DNA from: Syngnathus acus
Lineage: Eukaryota; Chordata; Actinopteri; Syngnathiformes; Syngnathidae
DNA: 64,000 nucleotides
Direction of reading: 5' to 3'
NCBI RefSeq assembly: GCF_901709675.1
Contig: NC_051101.1
Span: 13,785,416 to 13,849,415 of the forward strand
Shown: positions 58,777 to 64,000 of the stretch, piece after piece
Layout of the letters: each line of letters starts with the position of its first letter
Numbering within the stretch: position 1 is the stretch's first letter
Notes under the pieces: model-generated
The model's input: the letters and a program-made list of their open reading frames with translations, nothing else
The model's database searches: none
What the model was told of the DNA's origin: nothing
Position numbers and translations under genes: made by a program

Positions 58777-61700
58777 CCTCACCCCCACTTTATGATTGGC
58801 TGTTTGATCTGTGATGTCACACGGACACTCCATTAGGTACACCGCCATTTTCAAGTGTACCTCATAACAGGCCACTTTATTAGGGAAATATCATGGTCAA
58901 AGGTCACAGGTGTCAAGCTCTAGTCCTCGGGCCGCGTTCCAACATGTTTTCCAAGTGACCCTCGTTAAGCGCACCTGCGTGAAAAGTTTTAGCTCCTTTC
59001 ACGTTCAGCAAGAGCTAAAACTTTTCACGCAGGTGCACTTAACGAGGGAATCACACGGACACTCCATTAGGTACACCGCCATTTACAGGTGTACCTACGT
59101 CACTTGGACACTAGATGGTGCCACCCCCACTTTATGATTGGCTGTTGGATCTGTGACCTTCACTTGGACACTCCATTAGGTACACCGCCATTTTCAAGTG
59201 TACCTCATAACAGGCCACTTTATTAGGGAAATATCATGGTCAAAGGTCACAGGTGTCAAGCTCTAGTCCTCGGGCCGCGTTCCAACATGTTTTCCAAGTG
59301 ACCCTCGTTAAGCGCACCTGCGTGAAAAGTTTTAGCTACTTTCACGTTCAGCAAGAGCTAAAACTTTTCACGCAGGTGCACTTAACGAGGGAATCACACG
59401 GACACTCCATTAGGTACACCGCCATTTACAGGTGTACCTACGTCACTTGGACACTAGATGGTGCCACCCCCCCCCTCACCCCCACTTTATGATTGGCTGT
59501 TGGATCTGTGACCTTCACTTGGACACTCCATTAGGTACACCGCCATTTTCAAGTGTACCTCATAACAGGCCACTTTATTAGGGAAATATCATGGTCAAAG
59601 GTCACAGGTGTCAAGCTCTAGTCCTCGGGCCGCGTTCCAACATGTTTTCCAAGTTACCCTCGTTAAGCGCACCTGCGTGAAAAGTTTTAGCTACTTTCAC
59701 GTTCAGCAAGAGCTAAAACTTTTCACGCAGGTGCACTTAACGAGGGAATCACACGGACACTCCATTAGGTACACCACCATTTACAGGTGTACCTACGTCA
59801 CTTGGACACTAGATGGTGCCACCCCCCCTCACCCCCACTTTATGATTGGCTGTTGGATCTGTGACCTTCACTTGGACACTCCATTAGGTACACCGCCATT
59901 TTCAAGTGTACCTCATAACAGGCCACTTTATTAGGGAAATATCATGGTCAAAGGTCACAGGTGTCAAGCTCTAGTCCTCTGGGCCGCGTTCCAACATGTT
60001 TTCCAAGTGACCCTCGTTAAGCGCACCTGCGTGAAAAGTTTTAGCTACTTTCACGTTCAGCAAGAGCTAAAACTTTTCACGCAGGTGCACTTAACGAGGG
60101 AATCACACGGACACTCCATTAGGTACACCACCATTTACAGGTGTGCCTACGTCACTTGGACACTAGATGGTGCCACCCCCACCTTATGATTGGCCGTTGG
60201 ATCTGTGACCTTCACTTGGACACTCCATTAGGTACACCGCCATTTTCAAGTGTACCTCATAACAGGCCACTTTATTAGGGAAATATCATGGTCAAAGGTC
60301 ACAGGTGTCAAGCTCTAGTCCTCGGGCCGCGTTCCAACATGTTTTCCAAGTGACCCTCGTTAAGCGCACCTGCGTGAAAAGTTTTAGCTACTTTCACGTT
60401 CAGCAAGAGCTAAAACTTTTCACGCAGGTGCACTTAACGAGGGAATCACACGGACACTCCATTAGGTACACCGCCATTTACAGGTGTACCTACGTCACTT
60501 GGACACTAGATGGTGCCACCCCCCCTCACCCCCACTTTATGATTGGCTGTTGGATCTGTGACCTTCACTTGGACACTCCATTAGGTACACCGCCATTTTC
60601 AAGTGTACCTAATAACAGGCCACTTTATTAGGGAAATATCATGGTCAAAGGTCACAGGTGTCAAGCTCTAGTCCTCGGGCCGCGTTCCAACATGTTTTCC
60701 AAGTGACCCTCGTTAAGCGCACCTGCGTGAAAAGTTTTAGCTACTTTCACGTTCAGCAAGAGCTAAAACTTTTCACGCAGGTGCACTTAACGAGGGAATC
60801 ACACGGACACTCCATTAGGTACACCGCCATTTACAGGTGTACCTACGTCACTTGGGCACTAGATGGTGCCACCCCCCCTCACCCCCACTTTATGATTGGC
60901 TGTTGGATCTGTGACCTTCACTTGGACACTCCATTAGGTACACCGCCATTTTCAAGTGTACCTCATAACAGGCCACTTTATTAGGGAAATATCATGGTCA
61001 AAGGTCACAGGTGTCAAGCTCTAGTCCTCTGGGCCGCGTTCCAACATGTTTTCCAAGTGACCCTCGTTAAGCGCACCTGCGTGAAAAGTTTTAGCTACTT
61101 TCACGTTCAGCAAGAGCTAAAACTTTTCACGCAGGTGCACTTAACGAGGGAATCACACGGACACTCCATTAGGTACACCACCATTTACAGGTGTACCTAC
61201 GTCACTTGGACACTAGATGGTGCCACCCCCCCTCACCCCCACTTTATGATTGGCTGTTGGATCTGTGACCTTCACTTGGACACTCCATTAGGTACACCGC
61301 CATTTTCAAGTGTACCTCATAACAGGCCACTTTATTAGGGAAATATCATGGTCAAAGGTCACAGGTGTCAAGCTCTAGTCCTCTGGGCCGCGTTCCAACA
61401 TGTTTTCCAAGTGACCCTCGTTAAGCGCACCTGCGTGAAAAGTTTTAGCTACTTTCACGTTCAGCAAGAGCTAAAACTTTTCACGCAGGTGCACTTAACG
61501 AGGGAATCACACGGACACTCCATTAGGTACACCACCATTTACAGGTGTGCCTACGTCACTTGGACACTAGATGGTGCCACCCCCCACCTTATGATTGGCC
61601 GTTGGATCTGTGACCTTCACTTGGACACTCCATTAGGTACACCGCCATTTTCAAGTGTACCTCATAACAGGCCACTTTATTAGGGAAATATCATGGTCAA

Positions 61701-64000
61701 AGGTCACAGGTGTCAAGCTCTAGTCCTCGGGCCGCGTTCCAACATGTTTTCCAAGTGACCCTCGTTAAGCGCACCTGCGTGAAAAGTTTTAGCTACTTTC
61801 ACGTTCAGCAAGAGCTAAAACTTTTCACGCAGGTGCACTTAACGAGGGAATCACACGGACACTCCATTAGGTACACCGCCATTTACAGGTGTACCTACGT
61901 CACTTGGACACTAGATGGTGCCACCCCCCCTCACCCCCACTTTATGATTGGCTGTTGGATCTGTGACCTTCACTTGGACACTCCATTAGGTACACCGCCA
62001 TTTTCAAGTGTACCTAATAACAGGCCACTTTATTAGGGAAATATCATGGTCAAAGGTCACAGGTGTCAAGCTCTAGTCCTCGGGCCGCGTTCCAACATGT
62101 TTTCCAAGTGACCCTCGTTAAGCGCACCTGCGTGAAAAGTTTTAGCTACTTTCACGTTCAGCAAGAGCTAAAACTTTTCACGCAGGTGCACTTAACGAGG
62201 GAATCACACGGACACTCCATTAGGTACACCGCCATTTACAGGTGTACCTACGTCACTTGGGCACTAGATGGTGCCACCCCCCCTCACCCCCACTTTATGA
62301 TTGGCTGTTGGATCTGTGACCTTCACTTGGACACTCCATTAGGTACACCGCCATTTTCAAGTGTACCTCATAACAGGCCACTTTATTAGGGAAATATCAT
62401 GGTCAAAGGTCACAGGTATCAAGCTCTAGTCCTCAGGGCCACGTTCCAACATGTTTTCCAAGTGACCCTCGTTAAGCGCACCTGCGTGAAAAGTTTTAGC
62501 TACTTTCACGTTCAGCAAGAGCTAAAACTTTTCACGCAGGTGCACTTAACGAGGGAATCACACGGACACTCCATTAGGTACACCGCCATTTACAGGTGTA
62601 CCTTCGTCACTTGGACACTAGATGGTGCCACCCCCACTTTATGATTGGCTGTTGGATCTGTGACCTTCACTTGGACACTCCATTAGGTACACCGCCATTT
62701 TCAAGTGTACCTCATAACAGGCCACTTTATTAGGGAAATATCATGGTCAAAGGTCACAGGTGTCAAGCTCTAGTCCTCGGGCCGCGTTCCAACATGTTTT
62801 CCAAGTGACCCTCGTTAAGCGCACCTGCGTGAAAAGTTTTAGCTACTTTCACGTTCAGCAAGAGCTAAAACTTTTCACGCAGGTGCACTTAACGAGGGAA
62901 TCACACGGACACTCCATTAGGTACACCGCCATTTACAGGTGTACCTACGTCACTTGGACACTAGATGGTGCCACCCCCCCTCACCCCCACTTTATGATTG
63001 GCTGTTGGATCTGTGACCTTCACTTGGACACTCCATTAGGTACACCGCCATTTTCAAGTGTACCTCATAACAGGCCACTTTATTAGGGAAATATCATGGT
63101 CAAAGGTCACAGGTGTCAAGCTCTAGTCCTCGGGCCGCGTTCCAACATGTTTTCCAAGTTACCCTCGTTAAGCGCACCTGCGTGAAAAGTTTTAGCTACT
63201 TTCACGTTCAGCAAGAGCTAAAACTTTTCACGCAGGTGCACTTAACGAGGGAATCACACGGACACTCCATTAGGTACACCACCATTTACAGGTGTACCTA
63301 CGTCACTTGGACACTAGATGGTGCCACCCCCCCTCACCCCCACTTTATGATTGGCTGTTGGATCTGTGACCTTCACTTGGACACTCCATTAGGTACACCG
63401 CCATTTTCAAGTGTACCTCATAACAGGCCACTTTATTAGGGAAATATCATGGTCAAAGGTCACAGGTGTCAAGCTCTAGTCCTCGGGCCGCGTTCCAACA
63501 TGTTTTCCAAGTTACCCTCGTTAAGCGCACCTGCGTGAAAAGTTTTAGCTACTTTCACGTTCAGCAAGAGCTAAAACTTTTCACGCAGGTGCACTTAACG
63601 AGGGAATCACACGGACACTCCATTAGGTACACCACCATTTACAGGTGTACCTACGTCACTTGGACACTAGATGGTGCCACCCCCCCTCACCCCCACTTTA
63701 TGATTGGCTGTTGGATCTGTGACCTTCACTTGGACACTCCATTAGGTACACCGCCATTTTCAAGTGTACCTCATAACAGGCCACTTTATTAGGGAAATAT
63801 CATGGTCAAAGGTCACAGGTGTCAAGCTCTAGTCCTCTGGGCCGCGTTCCAACATGTTTTCCAAGTGACCCTCGTTAAGCGCACCTGCGTGAAAAGTTTT
63901 AGCTACTTTCACGTTCAGCAAGAGCTAAAACTTTTCACGCAGGTGCACTTAACGAGGGAATCACACGGACACTCCATTAGGTACACCACCATTTACAGGT
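58777..64000. repeat. Tandem satellite array, period about 353 bp, 15 units, open at the window end
   Basis: Units can be phased on CATGGTCAAAGGTCACAGG, which starts near 58892, 59235, 59590, 59943, 60287, 60640, 60993, 61347, 61692, 62045, 62399, 62742, 63095, 63448 and 63801. Spacing is 343 to 355 bp, mode 353. Most differences are single substitutions or changes in the C-run length at GCCACCCCC. A partial unit opens the array at 58777. Each unit has a 90-bp hairpin (for example 59302-59391), a pair of ACTCCATTAGGTACACC segments, and short inverted AGGTACAC/GTGTACCT pairs. Segments like GTGTCAAGCTCTAGTCCTCG and CCACTTTATTAGG resemble ends of fish MITEs, so the monomer probably arose from nested or fused MITEs. 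The open frame repeated in every unit (about 108 codons, starting at GTG) is a by-product of the array, not a gene. Confidence 0.97.
59302..59391. repeat. 90-bp hairpin in the satellite monomer (representative copy)
   Basis: The arms 59302-59337 and 59356-59391 are 36 bases each and pair with a single mismatch (CGCACC against TGCACC). The 18-base loop is ACTTTCACGTTCAGCAAG. The same structure recurs in every unit of the array; the first unit has one loop change (CTCCTTTC). It could extrude as a cruciform or form a hairpin if transcribed. Confidence 0.93.

Noticed and set aside
58910-63792. A family of about 15 nearly identical open frames of 79-114 codons in a row, which could pass for a tandem gene cluster.
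   Set aside because: They are one phase of the satellite unit, begin at GTG or ATG depending on a single-base shift, cross the hairpin palindrome, and show no domain, splice signals or codon-type substitution pattern.
58777-64000. CRISPR-like array (regular repeats).
   Set aside because: Whole 353-bp units repeat with no unique spacers, in a vertebrate genome; it is satellite DNA.

Overview
This is vertebrate, almost certainly teleost fish, nuclear DNA. Support comes from small split genes with GT-AG introns, long CA/TG, CTAT and TTTC microsatellites, DNA-transposon MITEs of types common in fish genomes, and vertebrate-only families (Siglec, hepsin, FXYD, dispanin, R-spondin). I cannot name the species. 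Exon models were assembled by hand from splice signals and reading-frame continuity. Junctions are usually good to the base, but an occasional one-base error is possible.

Layout. (1) 1.4-7.9 kb, plus strand: a 17-exon Siglec (CD22/MAG-like) sialic-acid-receptor gene. (2) 9.4-12.3 kb, minus strand, tail-to-tail with it: hepsin (hpn), a membrane serine protease with an SRCR domain; a MITE sits in or next to its 3' UTR. (3) 16.8-18.0 kb, plus: a five-exon single-pass membrane protein with one divergent Ig-like domain that I do not recognise. (4) 20.2-21.4 kb and 25.7-27.5 kb, plus: two tandem FXYD genes (Na,K-ATPase regulators), both with altered FXYD signatures. (5) 28.7-34.0 kb, plus: a three-exon proline-rich dispanin/CD225 membrane protein. 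(6) 34-52 kb: no recognisable gene; it holds minisatellites, dispersed repeats, a pair of nearly identical 169-bp MITEs and a tRNA-derived SINE-like segment. (7) 52.0-57.9 kb, plus: a five-exon R-spondin gene, best match RSPO1. (8) 58.8 kb to the window end: a tandem satellite with a period near 353 bp, whose monomer carries a 36-bp-stem hairpin and resembles pieces of fish MITEs. It shows higher-order duplication and runs off the window.

How the genes relate. Hepsin, FXYD genes and a MAG/CD22-type Siglec also lie close together on human 19q13.1, so the left half looks like a conserved block. The Siglec and the Ig-like protein would act at the cell surface, the FXYD proteins on the sodium pump, hepsin as a cell-surface protease, and R-spondin as a secreted Wnt amplifier. 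There is no operon-like organisation. I saw no CRISPR array, rRNA, intact tRNA or autonomous transposon, and nothing that convincingly amounts to a new biological system. The most unusual structures are the hairpin satellite and the divergent FXYD pair.
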